Positions 1 through 9,516 are shown, counted from the stretch's first letter. The stretch is 64,000 nucleotides of DNA from JAUIAI01 sp041396685 (GCA_041396685.1 JAWKYD010000006.1:62001-126000), one strand, 5' to 3'. A program made the numbers and translations. Notes: generated by a model from the letters alone, not told the origin.

Positions 1-977
1 GGATTCGCGCGATGGTTTCCGGTCTCGGTGCCGACGACCAGGTTGTCTGTCTGCTTTCCGGTGGCGGATCCGCACTGCTCACCGCGCCGATGGACGGCAT
101 GAGCCTGGCCGAGAAGCAGGCGATCAACCGTGCGCTGCTGCGCAGCGGTGCGAACATCACCGAGATGAACTGCGTGCGCAAGCACCTCTCGGCAATCAAG
201 GGGGGCCGGCTTGGGCTGGCTTGCGGCGACGCCCGTTTGCACACGCTGATCATCTCGGACATCCCTGGCGACGATCCTGCCGTCACCGCCAGCGGGCCAA
301 CCCTTCCGGATGCAAGCACCTGCGCCGACGCGTTGCGCATCCTGGCGCGCTACGAGATCGATGTGTCCGCCTCGGTGCGCGACATGCTGGTCTCCGGGCG
401 CGCGGAATCGCCCAAGAGCGCAGACTTTGCCGGCCGCGATCATCGCACCGTGATCGTCGCGCGCGCCGAGGACGCGCTGGCCGCGGCTGCCCGATGCGCG
501 ACCGGATTCGGTCTCCACCCCATCGTCCTGTCGGACCGGCTCGAGGGCGAGGCCGCCGGGCTCGCGAGCGCGCTCGGGCGCATGTGTCTGCGGGGTCTCG
601 AGGGGCTCGCGCATCCGCCGTTCGCACGCGGCTCGGTCGTGCTTTCGGGCGGCGAGACGACGGTCACCGTACGCGGCAACGGACGCGGCGGGCGCAATGC
701 CGAGTTCCTGCTCGCGCTGGCGCTCGAGCTCGAGGGTACCGATGCCCATGGGCTTGCGGTCGACACCGACGGCATCGACGGCTCCGAAGACAACGCCGGC
801 TGTGTGTTCGATCCGGAAACCCTGGCGCGCGTGCGCGCAGCCGGTCTCGATCCCCGCGGCCTGCTTGCGGACAACGATGCCTACTCGGCGTTTGCCGCCG
901 CCGACGGTCTCGTCATGACCGGCCCCACGCGCACGAACGTCAACGACTTTCGCGCCATCCTGCTGCCCGCGCGGTGA
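1..977 (+). CDS. Glycerate 2-kinase (MOFRL/TtuD-type), 5' end missing
   Basis: C-terminal part of a glycerate kinase of the MOFRL family (TtuD/GckA type), which phosphorylates D-glycerate to 2-phosphoglycerate in hydroxypyruvate/tartronate metabolism. The reading frame is already open at base 3, before the first ATG at 12, so the true start lies outside the window. Family marks are the glycine-rich LLSGGGSALL stretch near the visible N-terminus, GGETTVTVRGNGRGGRNAEF in the middle, and the C-terminal TDGIDGSEDNAG and GPTRTNVNDF motifs. About 325 residues are visible of a usual length of about 420-440. Its TGA overlaps the GTG start of the next gene, so the two are probably translated together. 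Substrate choice between glycerate and hydroxypyruvate-linked compounds is inferred from the family. Confidence 0.9.
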   Translation, partial: IRAMVSGLGADDQVVCLLSGGGSALLTAPMDGMSLAEKQAINRALLRSGANITEMNCVRKHLSAIKGGRLGLACGDARLHTLIISDIPGDDPAVTASGPTLPDASTCADALRILARYEIDVSASVRDMLVSGRAESPKSADFAGRDHRTVIVARAEDALAAAARCATGFGLHPIVLSDRLEGEAAGLASALGRMCLRGLEGLAHPPFARGSVVLSGGETTVTVRGNGRGGRNAEFLLALALELEGTDAHGLAVDTDGIDGSEDNAGCVFDPETLARVRAAGLDPRGLLADNDAYSAFAAADGLVMTGPTRTNVNDFRAILLPAR

Positions 978-2182
978 GCGGTCGCCTCAAGATTCTGATC
1001 ATCGCCCTGGGCATCGGGCAGATTGTCTCGTGGGGACCGTTGTTCTATTGCATGGCGGTTCTTTGGCCGAGGGTGGGCGAGGGGCTCGGTGTCTCCCGTC
1101 TCATGCTGTTCGGTGTCGTCTCGCTGGCCCTGCTCCTCAATGGGCTGGTAGCGCCGGCGGCCGGCCGCGCGATCGATCGCTACGGCGGCCGGCTGATGAT
1201 GTCCGTGGGGTCGATCCTGTCCGGTCTGGGCCTCGCCATCGTGGCGCTGGCGCCAAACCCTATCGTCTACACCCTTGGCTGGGCGATCGGCGGCGTCGCG
1301 ATGTCGCTGGTCCTCTACGACCCGGCCTTCGCAACCCTCAGCCAGCACAGCGGCGAGTCACATCGCCGCGCGCTCACGGCGGTGACCTTGCTCGGTGGCT
1401 TCGCAAGCACGGTCTTCTGGCCTCTGACCGGCTATCTGCTCGATGCGCTCGACTGGCGCGGCACCTTCTGGGTGTTTGCGATCGCGCAGTGGGTGATCTG
1501 CCTGCCCCTGCACGCACTGGCGATACCTCGCCGTCCGCCGCGCGCCGCCGAGCCTTCGGGCGCCGCTGTCATCGACACGGGGTCGCCGGTCGCATCAGAC
1601 GAGCAACTGCGGATCTTTCGCTGGCTGTGCGGCGCATTTGCGCTGCATGCGTTCATGATGTCGGTGCTGGCGGTCAACTTGCTGAGTCTGCTGCAGGCAC
1701 GCGGTCTGAGTCTGGCCGATGCGGTGCTGGTCGGGGCAGTGATGGGGCCGATGCAGGTCGCCGGCCGCCTACTCGACATGGTCTCGGGAGGGCGCATTCC
1801 CGCTCGGGCGCTCGGTATCGCCGCATTGGGCGCCGATGCCTTGGCCATGTTGCTGCTCGGCCAGCATTTCGTGGGTCTGGGCATGGCCGTATTCATCGTC
1901 GGTCTCTATGGCGCCGGCAACGGCCTCGTGACGATTGCCAAGGGGATGAACGTGGCCGATATGTTCGGCCGCGAGCACTACGGATTGTGGCTGGGCCGAT
2001 TGGCGCGCTGGGTGTACACGATGTATGCGCTTGCGCCGATGACCTTCGCCTTGCTGTTCCGGGTCGGCCTCGACGATCTGAATGCCTCTTGGCTGCTGCT
2101 CGGCTTCGCGAGCGCAGCGCTCGGGTGCTACCTGCTGGCGACCCGCCCTGGTCCCGCGATTGCCGGTCGGGCGAGAGCCTGA
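974..2182 (+). CDS. MFS transporter coupled to the glycerate kinase
   Basis: A 402-residue inner-membrane major facilitator with about 12 hydrophobic segments. The start is the GTG at 974, whose last two bases belong to the TGA of the preceding kinase gene. Reading begins at MSGRLKILIIALGIGQ, immediately a membrane segment, and the longer open frame upstream is antisense-like filler inside the kinase. The loop after the second segment carries GRAIDRYGGR, which resembles the MFS signature between helices 2 and 3. The overlap with a glycerate kinase suggests uptake or export of glycerate or a related acid, but the sequence does not identify the substrate. Family assignment is firm; the role is inferred from context only. 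Confidence 0.85.
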   Translation: MSGRLKILIIALGIGQIVSWGPLFYCMAVLWPRVGEGLGVSRLMLFGVVSLALLLNGLVAPAAGRAIDRYGGRLMMSVGSILSGLGLAIVALAPNPIVYTLGWAIGGVAMSLVLYDPAFATLSQHSGESHRRALTAVTLLGGFASTVFWPLTGYLLDALDWRGTFWVFAIAQWVICLPLHALAIPRRPPRAAEPSGAAVIDTGSPVASDEQLRIFRWLCGAFALHAFMMSVLAVNLLSLLQARGLSLADAVLVGAVMGPMQVAGRLLDMVSGGRIPARALGIAALGADALAMLLLGQHFVGLGMAVFIVGLYGAGNGLVTIAKGMNVADMFGREHYGLWLGRLARWVYTMYALAPMTFALLFRVGLDDLNASWLLLGFASAALGCYLLATRPGPAIAGRARA

Positions 2183-2442
2183 GTTCCGTGGCCCGCCCGT
2201 GTCCACGATCGGCGCGGGCGCGAAAGGGGTCGAGTGGGCGCCAGCGGGGCCTGTGCCGGAGCATGCCAGAATAACTCTCACTTGCACGGTGTGCCCGGTT
2301 CCAGATCGCGAATCCGATTCGCGCTCGCCCGGCGCATCGTCGGTGAAGCGCACGTCGGTCTTCATGGACCGGATTGACTAACAGGCCAGGGAAGCTCACC
2401 GGTTCGTGAGTGCACGCCGTGGCCTGCTGACGAGGACGATTC

Positions 2443-3264
2443 ATGGAGACCATCACGCGTCGCCTGGCCGCGCGCTTTGGCGCGGAACCCGACGAATCCG
2501 AGTTGCGCCTGAACTCGGTCATCGAGCAATTACTCGCCCACCGTTCGGTACGGGCGTTCCGCGCCGACCCCTTGCCAGAGCAGACGCTGCCGACGATGAT
2601 CGCCGCGGCGCAGTCGGCGGCGACCTCCTCCAATCTGCAGGCCTACAGCATCATCGCCGTGCAGGATGCGGCGCGCAAGGAGCGACTCAGCAGGCTCGCC
2701 GGTGACCAACGCCATATCCGCGACTGTCCTTTGTTCCTGTTGTTCGTGGCCGACCTGTCCAGGTTGGATCGTGTCGCGGCCCGGCTCGGCGAGGAGGCCG
2801 GCGCCAATCCCTTTCTCGAGATGTTCATCGTCGCGCTGGTCGACGCGGCGTTGGCCGCGCAGAATGCGGTGATCGCCGCCGAGTCGATGGGTTTGGGCAC
2901 GGTCTACATCGGTGGCATGCGCAATCAGCCGGAAGCCGTCCGCGACGAGGTCGGGCTGCCGCCGCGAGCATTCGTTTCGTTCGGACTATGCGTCGGATGG
3001 CCCGATTCGGCCAGACCCGCCGCGATCAAGCCGCGTCTGGCGTCGGCGTCGATCCTGCATCACGAGCGCTACGGTGGCGGTGAGGGTGAGGCGGTCGAGA
3101 TCGACGCCTACGATCAGCGGATGCGGGTCTTCCAGGGCGAGCAGAGCATGGCCGAGGTCGGTTGGACGGGGCAGGCGGCGGCCCGGGTGGCCGGGGCCGG
3201 CACGCTGTCGGGTCGCGATCGGATCCGCGACGCACTCGAGTCGCTGGGCTTCGAGCTGCGTTGA
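2443..3264 (+). CDS. NfsA-like NADPH nitroreductase
   Basis: A 273-residue soluble flavoprotein of the nitroreductase superfamily, closest in layout to NfsA/FRP: the N-terminal HRSVRAFRADPLPEQTLPTM segment, the FMN-binding region AAQSAATSSNLQAYSI, and a C-terminal arm rich in charged residues. Such enzymes use NAD(P)H and FMN to reduce nitroaromatics, quinones or flavins in the cytoplasm. The central GLGTVYIGGMRNQPEAVRDE motif is typical of the family. It stands alone, 260 bases after the MFS gene and 171 bases before the OmpW-like gene. Nothing in the sequence shows whether the physiological substrate is a nitro compound, chromate or flavin. Confidence 0.88.
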   Translation: METITRRLAARFGAEPDESELRLNSVIEQLLAHRSVRAFRADPLPEQTLPTMIAAAQSAATSSNLQAYSIIAVQDAARKERLSRLAGDQRHIRDCPLFLLFVADLSRLDRVAARLGEEAGANPFLEMFIVALVDAALAAQNAVIAAESMGLGTVYIGGMRNQPEAVRDEVGLPPRAFVSFGLCVGWPDSARPAAIKPRLASASILHHERYGGGEGEAVEIDAYDQRMRVFQGEQSMAEVGWTGQAAARVAGAGTLSGRDRIRDALESLGFELR

Positions 3265-3435
3265 GGCTGGCCGCACGGCAACGGACGACCATCGGTCGGT
3301 ACGCTGGCCGCCGTGTTGCGGCATCCCAGCGTCCGCCGTCCCGACGGGTACGGTCGCGCATAGTCTTTCGGGTGCAGCGTCTCTCACGGGCGCCGGCAGC
3401 CGGTTTTCCTCTCACACGACATCCCGGGTGTTCGC

Positions 3436-4089
3436 ATGAAACTTCGCCACGCCGTCATCACCATTGGTTTCGCGGTTCTCGCCCACGGGCCGGCTCATGC
3501 CTGGCAGGTGTACGTCCACGGCGGCCTGCCGACGCTGGGGCTGGGCATCGCGCAGCCGATCAATGAACGCATGGTCCTGCGGGCCGACTATGCCAGCACG
3601 GGCTCGCTCGACGACCGCGTGAGCGAGGAAGGCATCGACTACCGCGCCACGGGTCGGCTGGCCCGGTTCGCATTGTTCGCCGACTGGTTCCCGGGTGGCG
3701 GCAGCTTCCGCTTCACCGGGGGCATCACCTTCAACCAGTCCAAACTCGATATGAACGCGGTGCCGACCGGCAACACGCTCGAGATCGGCGGCCAGACCTA
3801 CCCGGTTACGGCCAACGACCGTTTCGATGTGACCATCGACTACCCCGACGTCACACCTTATCTCGGCATCGGATGGGGTAGTCGGCGCACCGACCCCGGC
3901 TGGCACTTCTCGGCCGACATGGGCGTTTCGATCGGGCGCGCGAGCCTGTCCTCCCGGCTCAGCGGGCAGCTGGCGGGTGCGCCCGGCATCGATGCAGCCG
4001 TCGATCGCGAGTTGGCCGAGTTGCGCGACGGCGTCGGCAAGGTACGGGTGTTGCCGCAGTTCATGTTCGGCGTTGGTTATCGCTTCTGA
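3436..4089 (+). CDS. OmpW-like outer-membrane beta-barrel protein
   Basis: A 217-residue exported protein with a clear signal peptide (MKLRHAVITIGFAVLAHGPAHA, cleavage likely after AHA). The mature part shows alternating polar/apolar strands and ends in GVGYRF, the C-terminal aromatic residue used by the BAM machinery to insert barrels. Length and the pattern of ...YLGIGWGSRRTDPGWHFSADMGV resemble OmpW/OmpL-like small barrels and DUF-type outer-membrane proteins. It probably sits in the outer membrane; the ligand is unknown. A soluble insertion around residues 170-200 (DAAVDRELAELRDG) looks helical and could be a periplasmic turn. The lactonase-like gene starts only 16 bases downstream. Confidence 0.8.
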   Translation: MKLRHAVITIGFAVLAHGPAHAWQVYVHGGLPTLGLGIAQPINERMVLRADYASTGSLDDRVSEEGIDYRATGRLARFALFADWFPGGGSFRFTGGITFNQSKLDMNAVPTGNTLEIGGQTYPVTANDRFDVTIDYPDVTPYLGIGWGSRRTDPGWHFSADMGVSIGRASLSSRLSGQLAGAPGIDAAVDRELAELRDGVGKVRVLPQFMFGVGYRF

Positions 4090-4105
4090 CCGGCCCGTGG
4101 CGAGC

Positions 4106-5032
4106 ATGTCCCTTTATCCACCTCCGGAGGATCTGCAGCTCGAACTCTGGACTCGTATGCCGGAGCGATTCCGGCGCAGCGATACGCACTGTCAGTGGGG
4201 GCACGCGAACCGGCCCGGTGAGGCGCTGCCGTGCTTCATCGAAGGACCGGCGTTCGACCGCGACGGTCATCTCTGGATCACCGACATTCCCTACGGCCGC
4301 TTGTTTCGCGTCGCGCCCGACGGCGACTGGCAGCTCGCGCTCGAGTACGACGGCTGGCCCAATGGCCTGGCGATCCACGAGGACGGCCGCGTGTTCATCG
4401 CCGACTACAAGCGCGGCATTCTCGTGCACGAGCCGGGCTCCGGTCGGGTTCAACGCGTCGTCGCCGATCGCTACTCGGAGCACTTCCGGGGTTGCAACGA
4501 TTTGATCTTCGACTCGGCCGGCCGTCTGTATTTCACCGATCAGGGGCAGAGCGGGCTGCACATGCCCAATGGCCGGGTGTATCGCTACGATCCGGTGTCG
4601 AAGCGGCTCGATTGTCTGATCGACACGGCGCCGAGCCCGAACGGCCTGGTGCTCACCGCCGACGAGCGGACGCTGCTGGTCGCGATGACACGCGGCAACT
4701 GTGTCTGGCGCCTGCCCTTGATGCCGGATGGGGGCGTGTCGAAGGTGGGCTTGTTCATTCAGCTCTCCGGTGGCCTTGGTGGGCCCGACGGCATGGCGAT
4801 CGGCGCGGATGACTCCTTGCTGGTCGCCCACGTGGGCAATGGCTGTGCGTGGTTGTTCGATCGACTGGGCGCGCCATGGCTCCGGCTTCGAACCGACACC
4901 GGTTTAGCGGTCACGAATGCGGCCTTTGGCGGGATCGATCGCCGGGAGATCTTCGTCACCGAATCGGTGAGCGGGTCGATCCTGCGGGCGCGGCTGCCGG
5001 TGGCAGGGGCCGGACTCTATTCGGGCGCCTGA
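4106..5032 (+). CDS. SMP-30/gluconolactonase family protein
   Basis: A 308-residue six-bladed beta-propeller protein of the SMP-30/gluconolactonase/LRE family. The metal-binding residues are recognisable: Glu in FIEGPAFDRDG, Asn in WPNGLAI and SPNGLVLT, and Asp in GGPDGMAIG. These proteins hydrolyse sugar lactones or related cyclic esters with a divalent cation. The ATG at 4106 was chosen because it follows the stop of the barrel gene; an in-frame GTG at 4097 is possible. No signal peptide is visible, so a cytoplasmic place is likely. Substrate is not determinable from sequence. Confidence 0.87.
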   Translation: MSLYPPPEDLQLELWTRMPERFRRSDTHCQWGHANRPGEALPCFIEGPAFDRDGHLWITDIPYGRLFRVAPDGDWQLALEYDGWPNGLAIHEDGRVFIADYKRGILVHEPGSGRVQRVVADRYSEHFRGCNDLIFDSAGRLYFTDQGQSGLHMPNGRVYRYDPVSKRLDCLIDTAPSPNGLVLTADERTLLVAMTRGNCVWRLPLMPDGGVSKVGLFIQLSGGLGGPDGMAIGADDSLLVAHVGNGCAWLFDRLGAPWLRLRTDTGLAVTNAAFGGIDRREIFVTESVSGSILRARLPVAGAGLYSGA

Positions 5033-5153
5033 TCGCCCGAGCGTCGTCGCCGGCAGGCTGAACCGTTCTCGCGTGGCGATGAGAGCTGCGCCATTCATGG
5101 GTCCCCGTGTCGGTGCCGGCGATGGTCGGCCCGACAGGCCATGCCGGGCGGCC

Positions 5154-6233
5154 TCACACCACCCGGTTGAACCAGCGCAGCGACAAGCCCGCCGAAAGCA
5201 GCAGTAGCAGCAGTCCGAGCGCGGACAACAAACCAGTGATCTCGACGTCCTGTGCCTCGACGCTCAGTCGCAAGCTCAGTTCATCGTAGACCTTGCGCAG
5301 ATCCAGCGCGGTGTCGGCGACCGCGTAGTCGCCGAGCGTCAGGTCGGCGATCTCCTGGAGGATTTCGTCGTCGAGGCGCACGCGCATCGACCAGCCATCG
5401 CTCTCGAGCACGACGCCGTCGGGCGTTCCGAAGCCGACCGGAAACACGCGGATGCCGAGCGCGGCGGCGATTTTGGCCGACTCGACCGGATCGGCGCCGG
5501 CGTTCGTCTGGCCGTCGGTCAGCAGGACGATCGCTCCCCATTCGGTCGCGCCGGCCTCGGTGGCCAGCGCTTCGGGCACCCGGGGCGAATCGTCGGCGCC
5601 GGCTTCCTCGAACGCGGTACTGCCGGTAGTCGGAGCGCCCGCCGGTTCACCGGCAAGCACGACCCGCGGTCGCCGCGAACGCATGTCGATGTCGATGTCC
5701 GGGAAGAGTGCCTTCAGGCCGATCAGTATCGCGCTGCCCACTGCCGTTCCGGGCTGGGTCTGCAGGCGCTCGAAGGCACTCTCGATGTCGACGCGGTTGC
5801 GGGTCGGCGGCAACACGATCGATGCGGATGACGCGAACGATACGATGCTGACGCGCGTACGCGATGGCAGGCTGGCGACGAAGCTACGCGCCGCCTGCTG
5901 CGCGGCCAGCAGGCGCGTCGGTTCGACATCGTCGGCATTCATGCTGCCCGAGACGTCGATCGCGAGCACGACGACCTCGTTCGGCGACGGCAGTGTCAGC
6001 CGCGCGGTCGGTCGTGCCACCGCCAACAGCATCGCACCCAGCGCCAGCAGCAGCAGCAAGGCAGGCAGGCGTCGCCGCCAGCGCGAGCGGATGCCGGCCT
6101 GGGTGTGCATGCGCGCAAGCGCCGACGCACCGAGGCCGTCGCGCCGCCGGCGACGGTCGAGCCAGAGGCGCAGCAGGATCGGCAAAGGTGCCAGCAGCAT
6201 CAACCAGAGCAGGTCGGGCCACAAGAAGCTCAA
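5154..6233 (-). CDS. VWA-domain membrane protein (BatA-like)
   Basis: A 359-residue inner-membrane protein: hydrophobic segments near residues 7-25 and 57-75, a von Willebrand factor A domain with an intact MIDAS motif DVSGS at about 93-97, and a third membrane segment near the C-terminus. This is the arrangement of BatA/aerotolerance-type proteins. The VWA domain would face the periplasm and bind a partner through a divalent metal. A low-complexity acidic/Ala-rich insertion sits in the middle of the VWA domain. It is the last gene of a minus-strand cassette with a DUF58 protein (16 bases upstream), MoxR and a serine protease. A paralogue lies at 20835-21890. Confidence 0.88.
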   Translation of the reverse strand: MSFLWPDLLWLMLLAPLPILLRLWLDRRRRRDGLGASALARMHTQAGIRSRWRRRLPALLLLLALGAMLLAVARPTARLTLPSPNEVVVLAIDVSGSMNADDVEPTRLLAAQQAARSFVASLPSRTRVSIVSFASSASIVLPPTRNRVDIESAFERLQTQPGTAVGSAILIGLKALFPDIDIDMRSRRPRVVLAGEPAGAPTTGSTAFEEAGADDSPRVPEALATEAGATEWGAIVLLTDGQTNAGADPVESAKIAAALGIRVFPVGFGTPDGVVLESDGWSMRVRLDDEILQEIADLTLGDYAVADTALDLRKVYDELSLRLSVEAQDVEITGLLSALGLLLLLLSAGLSLRWFNRVV

Positions 6234-6249
6234 GTTCGCCTCCGTGCGC

Positions 6250-7188
6250 TCAAGGGGTTGCGAGGCGCTCGTCGGCCGGCGCGCCCGCGACGTGGGCGGC
6301 GCGCCCGGAGCGCATGGCCGCGAGACGCATCAGTGCCTCGAGGAGGTCGTCGTCGGTCAGCACTTCCAGCACGTCGACGCCCGCCTTGCGCCACGCCGTC
6401 TGCAAGGCCTGCTCGCGCGCCTCCACCTGGGCTTCGTAGCGGCGCCGGAAGCGTCGGTCGTGGGTATCGATGAACAATTGCTCGCCCGTTTCGGCATCCT
6501 GGATGGTCAGCAGCCCGATATCGGGCAGCGTCAGTTCGTAAGGATCGAGCACCCGCACCGCGGTGACGGCGTGGCGGCTGGCGAGACGGCCGAGCGCCGT
6601 GGACCAACCCGGTTCGCTGATGAAATCGGAAACGATGATCACGATCGAGCGCCGCCGGATTGCACCGCCGGCGACCTCGAGCAACTCCGACAGGCGAGTG
6701 CCGGGGCCGGTCGCCGGGGCCGGATAGCCGAGCACGCGGCTCATCAAGCCGAGCAGATGGCGACGGGAATTACCGGGCCGTATGATGTGATCGACCTGAC
6801 CGCCATAGATGAGCGCCCCGATCGGGTTCGACTGGCGTTGGAAGAGGCGCCCGAGAAGGCCGAGCAGTTCGGTCACGCGCAGCCGCTTGCTGGTCTCTCC
6901 CGAGCCGAAATCCATCGATGGGCTGAGGTCGAGCAGAAACCAGACGCTGGTTTCGCGATCCTCGTGGAACTCGCGCACATAGGGAGTCTGCAGTCTCGCG
7001 GTGACGTTCCAGTCGATGTGCCGGACGTCGTCGTGGTACTGGTATTCGCGCAGATCGGCAAGATCCAGACCGGCGCCGCGGAACAGACTGCGGTAGTTGC
7101 CCTGGATCAGACCGTCGAGCCGGCGCAGCACCGTCCATTCGAGCCGGTGCAGGATCGCCTCCGGAGTGCGGCGCGTCTCCTCGCTCAT
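6250..7188 (-). CDS. DUF58 domain protein
   Basis: A 312-residue soluble DUF58 protein, part of the conserved MoxR-DUF58-VWA module. The family core is visible as DLREYQYHDDVRHIDWNVTA at about residues 44-63, followed by a VWA-like Rossmann fold with FLLDLSPSMDFG, a degenerate MIDAS-like motif (DLSPS). Members are thought to act with MoxR AAA+ ATPases in assembling or maturing protein complexes. It starts 12 bases after the moxR stop and ends 16 bases before the VWA gene, so the three are one transcription unit. The biochemical activity of this protein is not known. Confidence 0.9.
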   Translation of the reverse strand: MSEETRRTPEAILHRLEWTVLRRLDGLIQGNYRSLFRGAGLDLADLREYQYHDDVRHIDWNVTARLQTPYVREFHEDRETSVWFLLDLSPSMDFGSGETSKRLRVTELLGLLGRLFQRQSNPIGALIYGGQVDHIIRPGNSRRHLLGLMSRVLGYPAPATGPGTRLSELLEVAGGAIRRRSIVIIVSDFISEPGWSTALGRLASRHAVTAVRVLDPYELTLPDIGLLTIQDAETGEQLFIDTHDRRFRRRYEAQVEAREQALQTAWRKAGVDVLEVLTDDDLLEALMRLAAMRSGRAAHVAGAPADERLATP

Positions 7189-7200
7189 GGGCCGACCACG

Positions 7201-8217
7201 TCAGGCCGCCGCGCTCGCGCGCGCACCACGCGGTTCTGCCGTGTCCGGCACGCTCACAGCCTGCATCAGGCGCTGCACGATCCGGTCGGCGTCGACACCT
7301 TCGGCAAGCGCCTCGTAGGAGAGCACCAGCCGGTGACGCAGGACATCGGGCACGATTGCCGTCATGTCCTCTGGCAACACGTAGGAGCGACCGCGCAACA
7401 GCGCCATCGCGCGTGCCGCCTCCACCAGATGGATGCTGGCGCGCGGACTGGCGCCGAAACTCAAGAGCGGCTGGAGTTCGCGCAGACCGACGACGGACGG
7501 ATCGCGGCTGGCACCCACGATCCTTACCGCGTACTGGATCAGCGCCGGCTCGACGAACACCTGCCGGCATTCGCGCTGCAGCGCGTGCAACTGATCGGTG
7601 TCGGCCACCGCGTGGACGTCGGGAGTCGGCCCGGTGACTCGCTCGACGATGACGAATTCTTCTTCCGGGCTGGGATAGCCGACCAGCACCTTCATCATGA
7701 AGCGGTCTACCTGGGCCTCGGGCAGCGGATAAGTGCCCTCGGTCTCGATCGGATTCTGGGTGGCCATGACCAGGAATGGCTGCGGCACCTTGTGGCTGGT
7801 GCCGGCGATCGTGACCTGGCGCTCCTGCATGACTTCGAGCAGTGCGCTCTGCACCTTCGCCGGCGCACGATTGATCTCGTCGGCGAGCAGCAGGTTGGTG
7901 AACACGGGTCCGAGCGCCGTGGTGAACTCGCCGTTCTTCTGATCGTAAACGCGGGTTCCGACCAGATCGGCCGGTACCAGATCGGGTGTGAACTGGATGC
8001 GGCCGAAATGACCGCGAATCGCCTCGGCCAGCGTCTTGACGGTGAGCGTCTTGGCCAGCCCGGGCACACCCTCGACCAGCAGATGGCCCTGGGCGAGGAT
8101 TGCCACCAATACCCGTTCCAGGAAGTGGTCTTGGCCGACCACGACCTTCTTGACCTCGTAGAGAATGCGCTCCATCAGGCCGGCGACGGCCTGCTTATCG
8201 GTATTCGAGGCGGTCAT
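7201..8217 (-). CDS. MoxR-family AAA+ ATPase
   Basis: A 338-residue AAA+ ATPase of the MoxR group. Walker A is GVPGLAKT at about residues 50-57, Walker B is LLLADEIN at about 109-116, and sensor 1 lies in VMATQNPIETEGTYPLPEAQ with the helix-2 insert typical of MoxR. The C-terminal lid includes VLRHRLVLSYEA. MoxR proteins act as chaperone-like ATPases with VWA partners. The gene is followed closely by DUF58 and VWA genes and preceded by a trypsin-like protease with a 28-base gap, forming a four-gene minus-strand cassette. Confidence 0.93.
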   Translation of the reverse strand: MTASNTDKQAVAGLMERILYEVKKVVVGQDHFLERVLVAILAQGHLLVEGVPGLAKTLTVKTLAEAIRGHFGRIQFTPDLVPADLVGTRVYDQKNGEFTTALGPVFTNLLLADEINRAPAKVQSALLEVMQERQVTIAGTSHKVPQPFLVMATQNPIETEGTYPLPEAQVDRFMMKVLVGYPSPEEEFVIVERVTGPTPDVHAVADTDQLHALQRECRQVFVEPALIQYAVRIVGASRDPSVVGLRELQPLLSFGASPRASIHLVEAARAMALLRGRSYVLPEDMTAIVPDVLRHRLVLSYEALAEGVDADRIVQRLMQAVSVPDTAEPRGARASAAA

Positions 8218-8245
8218 GGGCCGCTACGCTCCTGAAAAGTGACGA

Positions 8246-9376
8246 TCAGAAAGGCGACGAGCCGGCCGCCGAGGCCGCCGACTCGATCGGAACCGCAAAA
8301 CCGATGCCGACGAAAACCCGGTCTTCGGTGGGATTGAGGATCGCGGTGACGATGCCCACGACGCTGCCGTCCATGGTGACCAGCGGACCGCCGGAGTTGC
8401 CCGGATTGGCGGCCGCGTCGAACTGGATCAGGTTCTGCAGCTTCTCGCGGCCTTCCTTGGACCGGAACTCCCGGTTCAGTCCCGAGACGATGCCGGAGGA
8501 TACCGATGGCCCGATGCCGAACGGGAAGCCGACCGCGATGACGCGCTCGCCGGGCTGCAGTTCGGTGCTGGGCTTGACGGTAGCAGCGCGCAGCCCCTCG
8601 GGTACGGTGCGCGCTTGCAGGACCGCGAGATCCTGTTCGGGTCGCAGACCGGTAATCCGCGCGGGCGATTCCGTGCCGTCGGCGAAGGTGACGGTGATCC
8701 GCTTCGCGCCGGAGACCACGTGCATGTTGGTGAGGATCACTCCTCGGTCGATCAGGACGACGCCGGTGCCGATGCCAGAGACCTCCGGCGGGCCCGAGCG
8801 GGGATCGTTCTTGCCATCACCCGGGAACGGTCGATCGGTCGGACGCTCGCTCCTCTTGTCGTCGCGGTCACGGTCTGAACCCGGCGCCTGGCGCGGTTTC
8901 CCGGCGTCGGTCGCGGTCTGTTCGCCGTTGTCGCCGCGCACCAGAACCACCGAGCCGATCACCGCCTGGAAGGCGCGGATCTCCTGGGCCGGCAGAACTT
9001 CCTTGCTAAGCGTGTGCATGACGGCATCGTCGATGTCGTCCTGGGTCGGGGTTGCGGGCAGAAGGCGCCAGCGGTCGTAGGCGAGCAAGGCCGTCGCTGT
9101 CATGAGCGCCGCGCCCAGCAGCAGGAGCTTGCGGTCGTGGCGTGCCAGCCAGGCGCGCAGCGCCGCGAAGCGCACCGCGCCCGGGCGGCCGTCGGACCCG
9201 GACGCCGCGCGAGCAGCAGTCGCGTCGGAAGCCGCCGGCCGCGGCCCGCCCGTGCCATCGGAGCCTTCGGCCGAGCGCGCGGTCTCACCCGCGGTGATCA
9301 AACCATCGCGCACCGGGCCGGTCTGATCACCGCTCCGCCGGCGCCGCGAAGGGCTATAGATGGGAGCGCGTCTCAT
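8246..9376 (-). CDS. Membrane-anchored trypsin-like serine protease (S1C, no PDZ)
   Basis: A 376-residue protease of the HtrA/Do fold without a PDZ domain. An 80-residue basic, disordered cytoplasmic tail precedes one membrane segment at about 83-100; a Gly/Asp-rich linker at about 150-195 then leads to the protease domain. The catalytic triad is visible: His219 in TNMHVV, Asp249 in EQDLAVL and Ser328 in NPGNSGGP. The catalytic domain should therefore be periplasmic. Position directly upstream of moxR suggests it processes or regulates the periplasmic VWA complex, but this is inference. Absence of PDZ separates it from DegP/DegS. Confidence 0.87.
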   Translation of the reverse strand: MRRAPIYSPSRRRRSGDQTGPVRDGLITAGETARSAEGSDGTGGPRPAASDATAARAASGSDGRPGAVRFAALRAWLARHDRKLLLLGAALMTATALLAYDRWRLLPATPTQDDIDDAVMHTLSKEVLPAQEIRAFQAVIGSVVLVRGDNGEQTATDAGKPRQAPGSDRDRDDKRSERPTDRPFPGDGKNDPRSGPPEVSGIGTGVVLIDRGVILTNMHVVSGAKRITVTFADGTESPARITGLRPEQDLAVLQARTVPEGLRAATVKPSTELQPGERVIAVGFPFGIGPSVSSGIVSGLNREFRSKEGREKLQNLIQFDAAANPGNSGGPLVTMDGSVVGIVTAILNPTEDRVFVGIGFAVPIESAASAAGSSPF

Positions 9377-9516
9377 ACGGATCCGTGGGCCGTGGCAGGG
9401 AACATGCCTTCATCGTGGCTGCGCAAACGCATGCAAACACTATAGGTGAAAAGCCGGCAACATGTGCGCATGCCCTGACGGCGTAGACCGCGGCGGCCGC
9501 AGACAAGCAGTCGCGC

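Noticed and set aside
5452..8235. A 927-codon plus-strand open frame
   Set aside because: It runs antisense across the VWA, DUF58 and moxR genes; those have clear motifs and short operon spacing, and this frame has low-complexity composition.
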